A stretch of 64,000 nt of DNA from Chrysoperla carnea (GCF_905475395.1 NC_058342.1:18448640-18512639); one strand, 5' to 3'; positions 49,801 through 60,394 are shown, counted from the stretch's first letter. Program-made: numbers and translations. The notes: generated by a model from the sequence alone, not told the origin.

Positions 49801-52800
49801 AGTTAATTCTGATAGTATTATTTTTTTTATATAATCGATTCCAGTTAGTTTGCAATATTTATCTATTTCGGTTAGTTTGGAGTAGATATAAAATTAGTTT
49901 GGAATATTTAATTAAATTCAGTTAGTTGAGTTTAGTGAAAATTTAATGAATGATTTTCGTAATTCGGAACAATTTTGTAAGTTTAACACAAACAATTATA
50001 TAGAATAAGCGAACTTGGACCACACCCAATTTTAGCGACAAAATAATATCAACAGCCGACAATTAGAGATTCACCGATAATTCATCCTTTTTTCCGCTTT
50101 ATCCTAAATTACCAGATACCACCGGCAGAAATCGTATAGGGTAAGTGCGATTTAAAATTAAAATATATTTATTTTAATATTCATTAGGTTTTCGAATCAA
50201 CAAATTTACTTAGTATAAATATTATCCAGGATTGTTTTCGATAACGTTATCGAAAACGACCACAAAATTGACAAATCAAAACTTAAGCTCCTGAAATCAG
50301 TACCCAATCCTTGCGAACTAGACGCTTATGAAAGCATCTTCATTCAAAAGCTGGGTAATGAAGCAATGAACTTGGACAAAGGACCTATTCCAAATTCGGA
50401 TTTAATAAAATTTGCAAAATCAAGGTTGAATTTCTAAAGTTGTTAATACGTTGTAAAAATAAAGGATTATTTATTCTCATGATTTATTTATAGTTTTTTA
50501 ATTTAGGTTTGATTTGTAATTTATTACTTTAAACGTCAAAAAATACTCGAATAGGCTTGTGCACAAGTATCACGTTCATTGACCAAGCACTAGTCAACTG
50601 ATGGAAGTTGATTGGCTAGCGCCACTGATACTAGAATTTAACAGATACTATCATGAAGGTTATAAAGAAGGAGAACGATCGCTACGTGTTAAAGCATTAG
50701 CGCGTCTGTCCCTGAAAATTTGTAGAATTTATAGTTCATTTTTCAGCCACCAGCCGCGCTGTCATCATTAAGTAGTATCTGCGAAGTTAGCTGTTTATGA
50801 GTACAAGTAGATGAAGTTAGTTGCATAATGTACAAATTGATATATCATTTCAAATTAGCGCACAACAGCCCGCTTTTATTGATACAACTTAGCAATCGCA
50901 GTTCCTCACTTATTTTATCCATATTTCGGGGACAATATTTTCTATAGCGATCGTTCTCCTTCTTTATAACCTTCATGGATACTATGAACAGTATAAATTG
51001 TAGACACACGAAAGTATCATTGTGCAGTCCGCCACCAAATTAGCAAAGAGTAACATTCATAATAAGAGTAATCACTAGCTAATTCTTACTGTTGATGACT
51101 ACTTGGTAGTCGAAAATACGTATTTTAATAATACAAAAAACTAATCTAGGAAATTGGGGCAAAAATCGAAATTTATTTAAATTTATTTAGCAATATACAG
51201 CCCATACTTTTATCTTATTTTCAACTTTTATGATGAATTTTGTTATAACTCCATGAATGTAGACGAAAAATAAGTAAAAAATTTTTCGGTACGTGCCTTT
51301 GTTTTCGAAATATTGAAAGCTGAATAATTAAACATAATTTCAAATTTTCAATATTTTAAAAATTAAGCCAGATATCCAAAATTTTATTCTTACTTTTCGT
51401 CTTATATCGTCAAGTGATAATATAATTTATCATCAAAATTGAAAATATATATTTATTAAATTTGTACCCCCACTACCGTGCTCATACATCCATCCTTAAG
51501 GCATAGTTTTTCTGTAATTTGTAAAAAACTGATTAAAATCCCCAACTAACTCCCAAAAATAGGGGTTAAGTAAGCCTCTGAGAGGTAGACTTTTTCACAA
51601 CCTAATAACTAACTGTAGAAAATTTCAAAGATGCATTAATTTTTTCTTTTTTTCCATGATAATTTATTTAATTTTGTTGTAATGACATCAAATAGTAGTT
51701 ATAATGTAAATAGTAAATAAATTAATTTTATTTCAGATGCAAAATCGTGATTTCTTCTCCGAATACATTACAGAAGATATTAATCGTTACGTCAGTCGAA
51801 AACGTAACGATTTTGTTCATGGCAATCATTTAGAAATACAAGCACTTAGTGAGCTATATAATCGTACCATTGAGGTGTATTGTTATACAGAAGGTCAGTA
51901 TTCCAGTTATCGATACGAGAAAAAAGGAAATTGTGACTTTTTTTGTTACAGCACCCATAAATATCTTCCATGGAAATTACAAACATGATTATGAACCGAT
52001 AAGACTGTCATATCAGCGTGGATCTCATTACAATTCGATCGTTGATCCGTATTGTGCAAGTGTTGGTGTGGGATTGGGTTTACCAAATTATCAACCAGGT
52101 GAAGCAGAACGTAATTTATTAAAGGATGCTTCGAATGCAAGCGAATTGACGTTAATTGAACAGGTAAGTTAACCTCTCATCAACTTTGAATCTACTGTAG
52201 CTTTTAAATCTTTCATTAAGCGCAGATTCAGGTTTAGGAAATCTGAATCCGCGCTTAGTATATTTGCCCCCTCCACCCTCTAGCCATCGTACATAATAAA
52301 TTCTACAAAATCTAGCAAAGGTTCTGTGAAGTGGTTGACAAGAGATTTAGATAATTTCTAGAGATGAAAAAGTATTCGGATTATCCTGCCTGTTTTCACT
52401 ATCCGGTCGGATATCGGATGGTAATCTAATATCCGGCCGAATTCCAGATAGGAAAATTCAAGAAATTATTATTATTTTACACAAATTTATTTTAATAATC
52501 GTATGTCCAAAATGTTTCATTCTAACTTGCTGACGCCACTATAATCCAGTATTTAATTAATTTGTATATAATTTTTTTTTTTTTGTTAATCAGACAATGA
52601 TTCAAGATAAACTAGCAGCGACAGATTGGGAGGCAACAAACGATGCAATCTTGGAGCAAGCGACACGTGAATCGTGGGCACTTTATGTGAATGATGGTCA
52701 TTTACGTGACCCCTTAGCCGGCTGTAGTAGCACTTCTGGTAATTCTTCCACTCATAGCAACTCATCCACATGCCGTTCATTACGCTCCAACTCCTTCACA

Positions 52801-55800
52801 ACCAGAATGCAAATGCATGCTTCCTCGTCGCACACATCCCAACGTGTGTCAACCACTGTAAATAAACGAATACCAACTCCTCCACAACGGATTCCATCAC
52901 CGTCCACAAATTCGCGTCTGACCCCAACACCCCCCCTACGTGGACATAGAATGTCAACACCACCGCATCAAAGTGGTTCTTCGCGTAGCTGTCATTCTTT
53001 GCCAACATCTCCGCACTCATCGCCACGCGTACATCAACAATCAAATGCACAAAGTTCGTTATGTCCATCGTGGCCATCATCACCACGGCTACATGTGTCA
53101 CAATCCACACCAAATTCTCCACATGGATCACCTAGACAATCAACAGTACATTCCAAAGATATGTCAACAACAACCAGTCCTGGTTCGTCTGGGGATTTGA
53201 ATATTGAAGGTTTGTTGGCTATTTATAACCCTGTATGTATAAAAAATGGATAGTTCTATAAACTATGGAATTTTTGGCGTCTTAGCTAAAAATTCATGAA
53301 GATTGTGTTGTTTATCACTGAAAATAATTTAGAACTAAAATTATTTTCTTGTCGTAATTATCAAAAAATTCTCAGAATCCTGCAGGTCCCTCAAATAAAA
53401 TTTAGTCAAAAATGAAATGTGATTTATTTACTACGACATTAAGACCATAAATTAAACAAAAATAATGAAGCTTGTTATTTTTTCTTGTCTAAAAGACATA
53501 TTAATATGTTATTTTCCCAAAAATATATTTAAAAATCCCTTCCCACAATTTCTTCCTTGGATTTTATATCAGGATCCTATTCAATGTAAAACAAGCGAAT
53601 AGTTAGTATCCTTTACCTCTTTTAGGTTCGATTTCCCTTATTGAATGTTTTCGTATCAGAATACGAGGTAAACAGAAATTTTTGTATTTTTTGAATACGA
53701 AAATTTCAGGGAATTTTCCTTTCATCATGGTAAAGCCAAGGAATTTCAAATAACCCATTCGATCTCCACCCTGTGATAAGAAATTTTGATTTCAAGATTA
53801 TCCTTTTTTCTAGGTTTGAAAACTGATGGAGGACCAATTGATACTTGGGAATATCCTCAATTGTTTTCACCTGCGTCTCCTGACACAAAAGACGAGAACA
53901 TAGTGATGCAAATGAATCCAGAAATATTTGGTAATTAATTTAAGTTGATTATTTTTTAAGAATTTCAGTTGATTTCTAGGTGTACAAAACCAAAATTCAA
54001 ATTCGGGAATTAAAAATTAAATTTTTTATGGCAACTCTAAATCGTGAATTCGTTTAGTAAAGCAAATATATGATCCTTAGATTTTGTAAAGCCTCTATAT
54101 CCTCCAAGAAAATTTTACTATTTTTGTCCAATTATCCGAACGATTTTCTCACTTACGTGCGATTTACTTCAGGCAACCTAGAGTCTGGAACCAAACATTT
54201 TGTATATATTTCCATGTAAACTTCATCCCTGTCAAATATATTAGTCTAGATATAGTTTTTAGGCCCCGGCATGGCCCAATACAATATATTTTGATTATTT
54301 ATTTGACTGGTGAATAATAATAATACATAAGAGGGATACCGCAAATGCATCCTAGCAGCTCGACCAAGGGGTTCTTTTTACCTTCCTCGATAATAACCTG
54401 TCACACGAAGACGTCTCCGCGTAAAAGATGCTATTTTAAGCAGATAAAATCATAGAATTGTGTCCAAGCCAGACGCCTTGCAGATGGCCACAGATTCATC
54501 GCCGGAATATCTCTTAGGATTGATGGATCCAAAGTTTTGGACACAAACGTTCTAAACCTGGCGCCCTGCAAGTTTCGATAGGTGCAAATAATATGTATGG
54601 ACGTTTCATCGTTCTCCATACAAGTGGGATCATCAGAGATCCCCTGTATTTGAAAATCGTACTGCGACCAGTTTAATATATTGTACCTCCCCCTTGCTTC
54701 AAAGTTACTACTGAAGCCCTACAGTTTCAAAAAAACTTTAAGATACTCCCGGGCGAAATTTCATTTATTTGTTTTGAGTAGATATCAGTTTAACCCAAGT
54801 GATTGTGCCATTTCAGGGAGAGGGTTTTCTTTGTTTTTAGTAATTTTTTTAAGTTAAGGTATTTCGGATGCTAATTTTTCAAACTTAACATCCCCTTTTC
54901 AGTTAAATTTCCAAGGATAATAATTTCTTTAGAGTGTTTCGATAAACACCTTAATTTTTTCATATTTTTAAATTAATAGTTAATATCTTAAAAAAATTAT
55001 TTAGTGTGAGATACTCGTTTTTGACAATATTACAACAATCTAAAAATGACGCAAAACGACCTATTTTCCACATTAAATTAAAATTATAAATAAAGGAGGT
55101 AGAGTTCCACAAGTGAGGTTTTTATACCATGCATAACAGGTTGGCTGATAAGTCCCCGGTCTGACACATAGATGGCGTCGCTAGTATTAAATGCATATTA
55201 TTTTTATATAGTACCAACCTTCAAATGATTCGTGTCAAAATTTGACGTCTGTAAGTCAATTAGTTTGTGAGATAGAGCGTCTTTTGTGAAGCAACTTTTG
55301 TTATTGTGAAAAAAATGGAATTTCGTGTTTTGATAAAATACTGTTTTCTGAAGGGAAAAAATACAGAGTCCGGAAACTCATTATCAAGCCAAGTTTTTGC
55401 TTCCACTGTATTTTTTCCCTTCAGAAAACAGTATTTTATCAAAACACGAAATTCCTTTTTTTCCATTTTTTTCACAATAACAAAAGTTGCTTCACAAAAG
55501 ACGCTCTATCTCACAAACTAATTGACTTACAGACGTCAAATTTTGACACGAATCATTTGAAGGTTGGTACTATATAAAAATAATATGCATTTAATACTAG
55601 CGACGCCATCTATGTGTCAGACCGGGGACTTAACAGCCAACCCATTATATGTAATATGCAAGGTATACTAAATAAATTTCGATTTTTGCCCCAATTTCCT
55701 AGGGGCCTAATTTTTCCCTTTCCTAATTGGGGCAAAAATCGAAATTTATTTCGAAATATCCTAGAGTTCTCATTTATTATCTTCGATAATATCTATAAAG

Positions 55801-58800
55801 GTATACTAAGTTTAGTCCTAAGTTTGTAACGCTTAAAATATTGATGATATGAACAAAATTTTGTAATAGGTGTTTATAAAATCACCTAATTAGTCCATTT
55901 TCGATTGTCTGTCCGTCTGTCTGTCAACACGATAACTCAAAAACGATATCAATCTGAAATTTTTACAGCGTATTCAGGTCGTAAAAAGTGAGGTCGAGTT
56001 CGTAAATGAGCAACATAGGTCAAGTGGGTCTTTGGTCCGTAGGACCCATCTTGTAAACCGTTAGAGATCGAAAAAGTTTAAATGTAAAAAATATTCCTAA
56101 TAAAAAAATGACCAACTTTTGTTTGAAACAATTTTTCGTAAACATCACTGTTTACTCGTGAGGGCGCAAATTAGGCGTAAATTGTGTAGTATGTATTATA
56201 TGTATATGACATGTATAGGTATGTGTAATGTGATAGAGTAATCAAAACTGTCTATGCGTGGTATTTCAACAATTAACTCAGTCAATTGTTTGTTTTCACT
56301 TGTTTATTGGAAATTTCCTCTTCTTTAAGAATCTTTTTTTTAATTTCTTAAATATTAATATTTTATGAAATATTGTCGGAAAACGAAATACTTTTTTTCT
56401 CATCTTTCATTTTTTATAAGCTTTGAAATTTGTGCTGAAAAGCGCTTCTGGCACATTTTCTAGACATAATTCCGAATCCAACGAGCTCCCACTCGTATTT
56501 TTAAGATCATTATTTCTATATTTCACCAATTTGAACTTGTTGACTACACTAAAATTAAACAGAACAAGTGAAAACAAACAATTGGCTGAGTTAATTGTTA
56601 AAATACCATGTATAGAAAGTGTTGATTACTCTATCACATTACACATATACCTCTATATGTCACACATACATAACTGATAATCCCACATTAATACATACTA
56701 TAAACTTTGCATCTAATGTGTGCCCTCTTGAGTAAACAGTTATGTTTACAAAAAAAATGTTTCAAACAAAAGTTGTTTATTTTTTTATAAGGAACATTTT
56801 TTACATTTAAACTTTTGTTCTATCTCTAACGATTTACAAGATGGGTCCTACGGACCCAAGATCCAATTGAATATGTTGCTCATTTACCAACTCGACCTCA
56901 CTTTTTACGTCTTAAGCACGCTATAAAAATTTCAACAATATTTTTCCGTTTTTGAGTAATCGTGATGACAGGCGACAGACAGGCAGAGAGACCGACAACC
57001 GGAAAAGGACTAATTAGGTGATTTTATGAACACCTATACCAAAATTTTGTTCATAGTATCAATCATTTTAAGCGTTATAAACTTGGGGCTAAACTTAGTA
57101 TACCTTGGTATATTTCATATTCATGGTATAATAGTATATGTCATATATATGGTATAAAAAATGAAATTTGTTTTAATGAATATTAAAATATTTAAAATAT
57201 GTATAAAATTCATTGTGAGCTTCTGACGTTCACAGCACCGTGCACCATGATTTTTTCGATTTTCCGGAGGGTTGGGTTGTGGAAAATGAAATTTTTCGAA
57301 CTTTTCTGTTAATTTGTCTTTATTTTGAGTTGATTGGTGTCAATTCCATCTTTCTAGAATCTATAAAACCGAAAATCGTGATTTTTCTGGCACTCTCTTA
57401 ACAATAGAGACTAACAATCAAGCACTGTAGATGCATTTTGACCAAAAATTTTAGCAGGATGTTATTGAGTAAGCTTATGTATTAAAAATCTTATTTTTTT
57501 CATAGAATTCTTGAGGGATGAAAATCGTAAAAACCGCGTTTCTTACTCGAAAACTGGAGGTTTTAGAAAAAAATTTCTAAGAAATTTTTTTGTTACTTTT
57601 GACTCCAACTACATGATAAAATTTTTTCCGAAGCGATTCGGTCAATATTACTTATTTGTTTAAAAAAATTAGTTTAAACATAATCCTACCGGGTTATCCA
57701 CTGGAAACCTGCACTTTTACGTTAAGAAGCATGTTTTCAATGGAATTCTGCTTCTTTGCGAAAATTAATCATGTTCAATGACGAATTTTCTGGGTCTATA
57801 TGCACAATCCTGACATGGCACGACATCGATATCATGATGAGAGTCAAATTTTCTTTTTTACAAAAAACGTTGTAACTTCAACATTTTTCAACCGATTTTG
57901 ATAATCCGTAGCATTTTTTACTCGAGATAGAATGTATTCTGATAATAACTGTAAGAAAGTAATTGTTCTTGAGGATTGGTTACATAAAAAAGACGTCAAA
58001 CTGTAAAAAAACATGAAAAAAAAAGAGTGTGTGTACTTATGTACACGCGTTAGAAGTTATACTTCTTTGGCGTATGAAAAAAATTTAAAATAACTCAAAT
58101 GCAGTAGTAATCGACAATAAATATTAAAATCAATCAAAAAGATTTTGTTTAAATAAAAAATATTTTATTAACGTAAAAATATTGAAATTTTCATCAACTT
58201 GATTCACTGTAATATTAACAGATTCTGATCGAGGCTCAGGAGTTGCAGCTTGGTTTGAATCCATGTTACATGTTTGTTGCCGTTGTTCATAAGGTCGCTT
58301 GGGTTCTGCTGTAGATATATTTCCTTCCGATTTAGATTTTTTGCGCTTTCGGTAACGCCGACAAATTTCTGCATTAGTCATCGGCATCGCAACTAAAATG
58401 AAAAAAATCACAAATAAGTAACATTTAAATTATAGAACATGCTGTAAAATGTCTTCAAAAGAATTTGATTTTTTGATAGTATTCATGATTTTCGTGAATG
58501 AACTAATTTTGGACTTGCCAAGTATTAATATAGTTTACAATTAATCATTGTAAAATACATTAATTATTAATCTAAAATAAATAATGTTTCTTATTGAATA
58601 TTTCATTATTTATTATTTATTAATTAACTTAGATAATTAATTTCTTTGTAATCAATATTTTCACAGTTAATAATTATCACTTGAATTAAAATACTTGCCA
58701 GTATATTGAAGTACAATGCTAGATGTTTTCTATTAAATGCCGGAAAATTATTCAAGTAATCTGTAATATAAATTAAAAAGAGATGATTAAAATTATTCGA

Positions 58801-60394
58801 TTCGATTCACAAAATGATAAAATATTATTATCTAAAGTAATAAATAATAAATAATAAATAATTAAATTTTATTATTATTTGATTATTTGTTAGAAAAATA
58901 ATAAGTTCTTTAGAAATATATCTATATATTATACTTACAAAATTAACCTCTAATATTTGAAAACACTTAAAGTTTTTACAGTTTTTTCACAACACAATGT
59001 CAAAAGTTTACAAATAATATTTATATATGTAATAAATTGAAGAAAAATGAATAATTATATAAAATTAATATTCAAAATTAATTATTCATATGAATACTAT
59101 ATTTCACAACCATTGACTTGAACTGGCTCAGGGATATAAGTACTGTGTACTGTATAGTATGAAGACTCAGTACTGTAACTATATTCAGTGTTGATATATT
59201 TTTTTATTATTTCAATTCTGTAGCTAACTTCACCATGTCGTTCGTGCGCGCGCAGCTCACAAATTCACTCTCATCAAAACGCGCCAAAAGAAGTATAACT
59301 TCAAAAATGGATAAATCTTTTATAAAAAGTCGTTTTTTTTTTTGTTTTTTTTTTTTGCAGAAAGTATAGATAAATATACATTGCGAAAGCTCAATGTTTC
59401 TAGTTTTCAAAACAGTTAACCAGTCGAAAATCGGTTAAAAATTGACGGAGTTACAATTGTTTAAATGCGCGGAGCACACGAAAAACGATTTTTCAATAAT
59501 AACTAGAAAATTTGGAGGTGTTAGACAATTTTGAAACACATTTGCATATGTACTCACAAAGACCTACAGTGTATGCCAGGTCGCTCAAAAAGTTCTTTTT
59601 TTTTGTAGTACAGTGTAATTTTTATTGTATAGTTTAAAACAAGTGAAAACAAACAATTGACTGAGTTAATTGTTGAAATACCATATATAGAAAGTGTTGA
59701 TTACTCTGTCACATTACACATGCACACATGTCACACATATATAAATGATATTCCCATATAATGCATACTATACGATTTGCGCACAATTTCCGCTCTCACG
59801 GGTAAACAGTGATGTTTACGAAAAAATGTCATCAAACAAAAGTTGTTTATTTTTTTATAAGGAATATTTTTTACATTTAAACTTTTGTTCTCTCTCTAAC
59901 GATTTTCAAGATGGGTCCTACCCAATATCCAATTGATCTATGTTGCTCATTTACAAACTCGACCTCACTTTTTACGTCTTAAGCACGTTATAAAAATTTC
60001 AGCTTGATATTTCTTTTCGTTTTTGAGTTATCGTGATGACAGACGACAGACAGACTAATTAGGTGATTCTATGAACACCTATACCAAAATTTTTTTTCGT
60101 AGCATCAATATTTTTAAGCGTTACAAACTTAGGATTAAACTTAGTATACCTTGATATATTTAATATATACATGGTATAATAATGCTTTCTCTGAATTCAG
60201 GTATGTCTGGTTGGGGCGATGATGCTGGTATCATCGCAAAAGTATTAGCCGAATCCCAAAAAGAGTACTTGGACAGTTTAAAAGCTGCACGACAAACTCA
60301 ACATCAATCAAGTACCAGTACCAGTGGCACTTCCACCTCCTCCAGCTTCGATCCGTATGACGATGCTCGGCCAGGTCCTTCATCTAAAACATGA
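43845..60394 (+). CDS. Otud5: OTUD5/DUBA-type OTU deubiquitinase, 8 coding exons
   Basis: OTU-family deubiquitinase; mammalian OTUD5 trims K48/K63 chains and is activated by CK2 phosphorylation. Coding exons: 43845-43994, 44072-44204, 47372-47730, 51737-51893, 51952-52163, 52594-53209, 53814-53930, 60201-60394. Phases agree and give 645 residues. The N-terminus MTILP is the family start. A basic KRKSR patch (about 108-112) precedes a conserved NSEDEYE segment with Ser146. The OTU domain has EDGACLFRA (Asp184, Cys187) and the HYNS box (His292). The long exon at 52594 encodes a Ser/Pro/Thr-rich disordered region. The last exon carries a ubiquitin-interacting motif at about 588-606 (IIAKVLAESQKEYLDSL). 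The intron of 58 bp at 51894-51951 is very short, while intron 7 is 6.3 kb and full of transposons. The donor after 53209 (gtttgt) is weak; reading through it would end the protein 14 codons later without the UIM. Confidence 0.93.
45018..45535 (+). pseudogene. LINE ORF2 C-terminal fragment in Otud5 intron 2
   Basis: It reads VRLIWVPGTLELKGMKQ (RNase H, where the family has WVPGHSGxxGNE), then after a frame change LTRAQLRRVVGLLTRLCRLN, YHLHNMGISNDPTCRACMEN and ETSIHVICACRNLQ, a C-x2-C ... H-x4-C zinc knuckle. The 138-codon frame over this part is open, but the His-Ser-Gly of the RNase H motif is lost. Confidence 0.75.
45890..46070. repeat. Palindromic repeat in Otud5 intron 2
   Basis: GAAGAGCTTAGTGGATGAA at 45908 is repeated inverted at 46046-46065, with an inner palindrome AACTTGCATAACAAGTTATG. 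MITE-like; no target duplication was identified. Confidence 0.55.
46257..46895 (-). mobile_element. pogo/Tigger-like element with transposase fragment
   Basis: The ends are CAGTCAAACCTAGTTAAGTG (left) and the inverted CAGTGGAACCTGGTTAAGTG (right), each flanked by TA, as in pogo-class elements. On the minus strand the interior encodes a piece of the transposase CENP-B-like DNA-binding region: ALVSGPMIKERAQDFAGRLG, then HNFCSSNG, a stop where the family has Trp, then LEGFKKRNGIVFKAICGES. The catalytic DDE part is absent. It is a dead internally deleted copy in Otud5 intron 2. Confidence 0.85.
47891..48911 (+). repeat. INE-1/Helentron-like copy in Otud5 intron 3, interrupted by another repeat
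   Basis: The left part is 47891-48082 and the right part 48518-48911; the gap is filled by a 435-bp repeat starting CTAGCTTGTATCCGCGGCT. It starts 160 bp after the exon 3 donor. Confidence 0.75.
48083..48517 (+). repeat. CTAGCTTG-type repeat nested in an INE-1-like copy
   Basis: It starts CTAGCTTGTATCCGCGGCTC and ends GCGTGAAAGCGTAACAAA, then TTTATAATATATAAG. It is shared with 10148-10545 and lies in the middle of the INE-1-like copy at 47891-48911, so it inserted later. Confidence 0.65.
49265..49785 (+). repeat. Dispersed repeat B, copy 1 (Otud5 intron 3)
   Basis: About 500 bp shared with 57250-57735, for example AAATTTTTCGAACTTTTCTG, TAAACATAATCCTACCGGG and AACCTGCACTTTTA. A short piece of the same repeat is at about 37645-37710. 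No open frame or clear ends. Confidence 0.65.
50222..50437 (+). pseudogene. Penelope-like retroelement 3' end, GIY-YIG endonuclease C-terminus
   Basis: The open frame ending at TAA 50437 reads VIENDHKID, then SKLKLLKSVPNPCELDAYES, IFIQKLGNEAMN and GPIPNSDLI. This is the recognisable tail (HxIDxxKxKLL ... ELDAYES ... GPI) of the GIY-YIG domain that ends Penelope-like element proteins. The reverse transcriptase is missing, so this is a 5'-truncated remnant in Otud5 intron 3. Confidence 0.6.
50652..50977. mobile_element. P- or hAT-like MITE with 8-bp target duplication
   Basis: Perfect or near-perfect inverted ends of about 33 bp (CATGAAGGTTATAAAGAAGG, continuing to GATCGCTA) are flanked by GATACTAT on both sides (50644-50651 and 50978-50985). 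An 8-bp duplication with CA-starting, roughly 31-bp inverted ends fits P elements; hAT is the alternative. The interior of 326 bp is non-coding. It lies in Otud5 intron 3. Confidence 0.82.
51190..51500 (-). repeat. Repeat C copy in Otud5 intron 3
   Basis: Core sequence (TTTTCAACTTTTATGATGAA to CCGTGCTCATACATCC) in the same orientation as 33060. Confidence 0.6.
52209..52256. repeat. Small hairpin in Otud5 intron 5
   Basis: AAGCGCAGATTCAG and CTGAATCCGCGCTT form a 14-bp stem with one mismatch and an 11-nt loop. Confidence 0.5.
54330..54650 (-). pseudogene. LINE 3'-end fragment in Otud5 intron 7
   Basis: The minus strand reads MENDETSIHIICTYRNLQGA and continues like the end of the 45-kb copy (zinc-knuckle His-Cys then the 3' tail). 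It is antisense to Otud5 and 5' truncated. Confidence 0.65.
55136..55645. mobile_element. mariner head-to-head foldback element
   Basis: A 510-bp palindrome flanked by TA on both sides. Each arm starts with a mariner-type end (shared core GGTTGGCTG then TAAGTCCCCGGTC) and continues through the 5' untranslated part into the start of a mariner transposase: MEKKEFRVLIKYCFLKGKNT. The right arm goes further (VEAKTWLDNEFPDS) before joining the left arm at about 55365. It therefore has two 5' ends, no 3' end and only about 35 transposase codons. It sits inside an INE-1-like copy in Otud5 intron 7. Confidence 0.88.
55671..55798. repeat. Small palindromic insertion
   Basis: AAATTTCGATTTTTGCCCCA is repeated inverted about 35 bp later; both sides of the insertion read AAGGTATACTAA. 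The same sequence occurs alone at 51147-51180. Confidence 0.5.
56563..57162 (+). repeat. INE-1/Helentron-like copy, nearly complete
   Basis: All family blocks are present in order; the ATATATGGTATAAAAA end is duplicated as in the 14.4-kb copy. It faces the copy at 55121-56302, hairpin end to hairpin end. Confidence 0.75.
57250..57735 (+). repeat. Dispersed repeat B, copy 2 (Otud5 intron 7)
   Basis: Same order and orientation as 49265-49785, with several small deletions. Both copies are directly downstream of an INE-1-like copy, which suggests either a larger composite unit or a preferred site. Confidence 0.65.
58130..58393 (-). CDS. Small basic-start open frame inside Otud5 intron 7
   Basis: A frame of about 87 codons with a start ATG near 58388 begins MPMTNAEICRRYRKRKK, a basic N-terminus of the kind often seen at the start of transposon-encoded proteins. 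It continues with a polar Gln/Ser/Pro-rich stretch. An AG acceptor after a T/A tract (tcattttag) lies just upstream, so an earlier exon may exist. It is antisense to the host gene, inside a segment flanked by imperfect inverted repeats at about 58040 and 59280. Function unknown; probably transposon-related. Confidence 0.3.
   Translation of the reverse strand, partial: VAMPMTNAEICRRYRKRKKSKSEGNISTAEPKRPYEQRQQTCNMDSNQAATPEPRSESVNITVNQVDENFNIFTLIKYFLFKQNLFD
59639..60180 (+). repeat. INE-1/Helentron-like copy ending 20 bp before Otud5 exon 8
   Basis: A nearly complete copy ends ATACATGGTATAAT at 60180. Only the 20 bp to the AG at 60199-60200 separate it from the last coding exon, so the branch-point region of that acceptor must lie mostly or wholly in the repeat. 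Confidence 0.8.

Larger units (their letters stand above)
55121..56302 (-). repeat. INE-1/Helentron-like copy with two nested insertions
   Basis: The left end TTTATACCATGCATA is followed by the mariner foldback (55136-55645), then TATATGTAATATGCAAGGTA, a 130-bp palindromic insertion (55671-55798) and the rest of the copy to 56302. Confidence 0.75.

Noticed and set aside
55260..55521. Two 71-codon frames on opposite strands
   Set aside because: They are the two arms of the mariner palindrome, only the transposase N-terminus; not separate genes.
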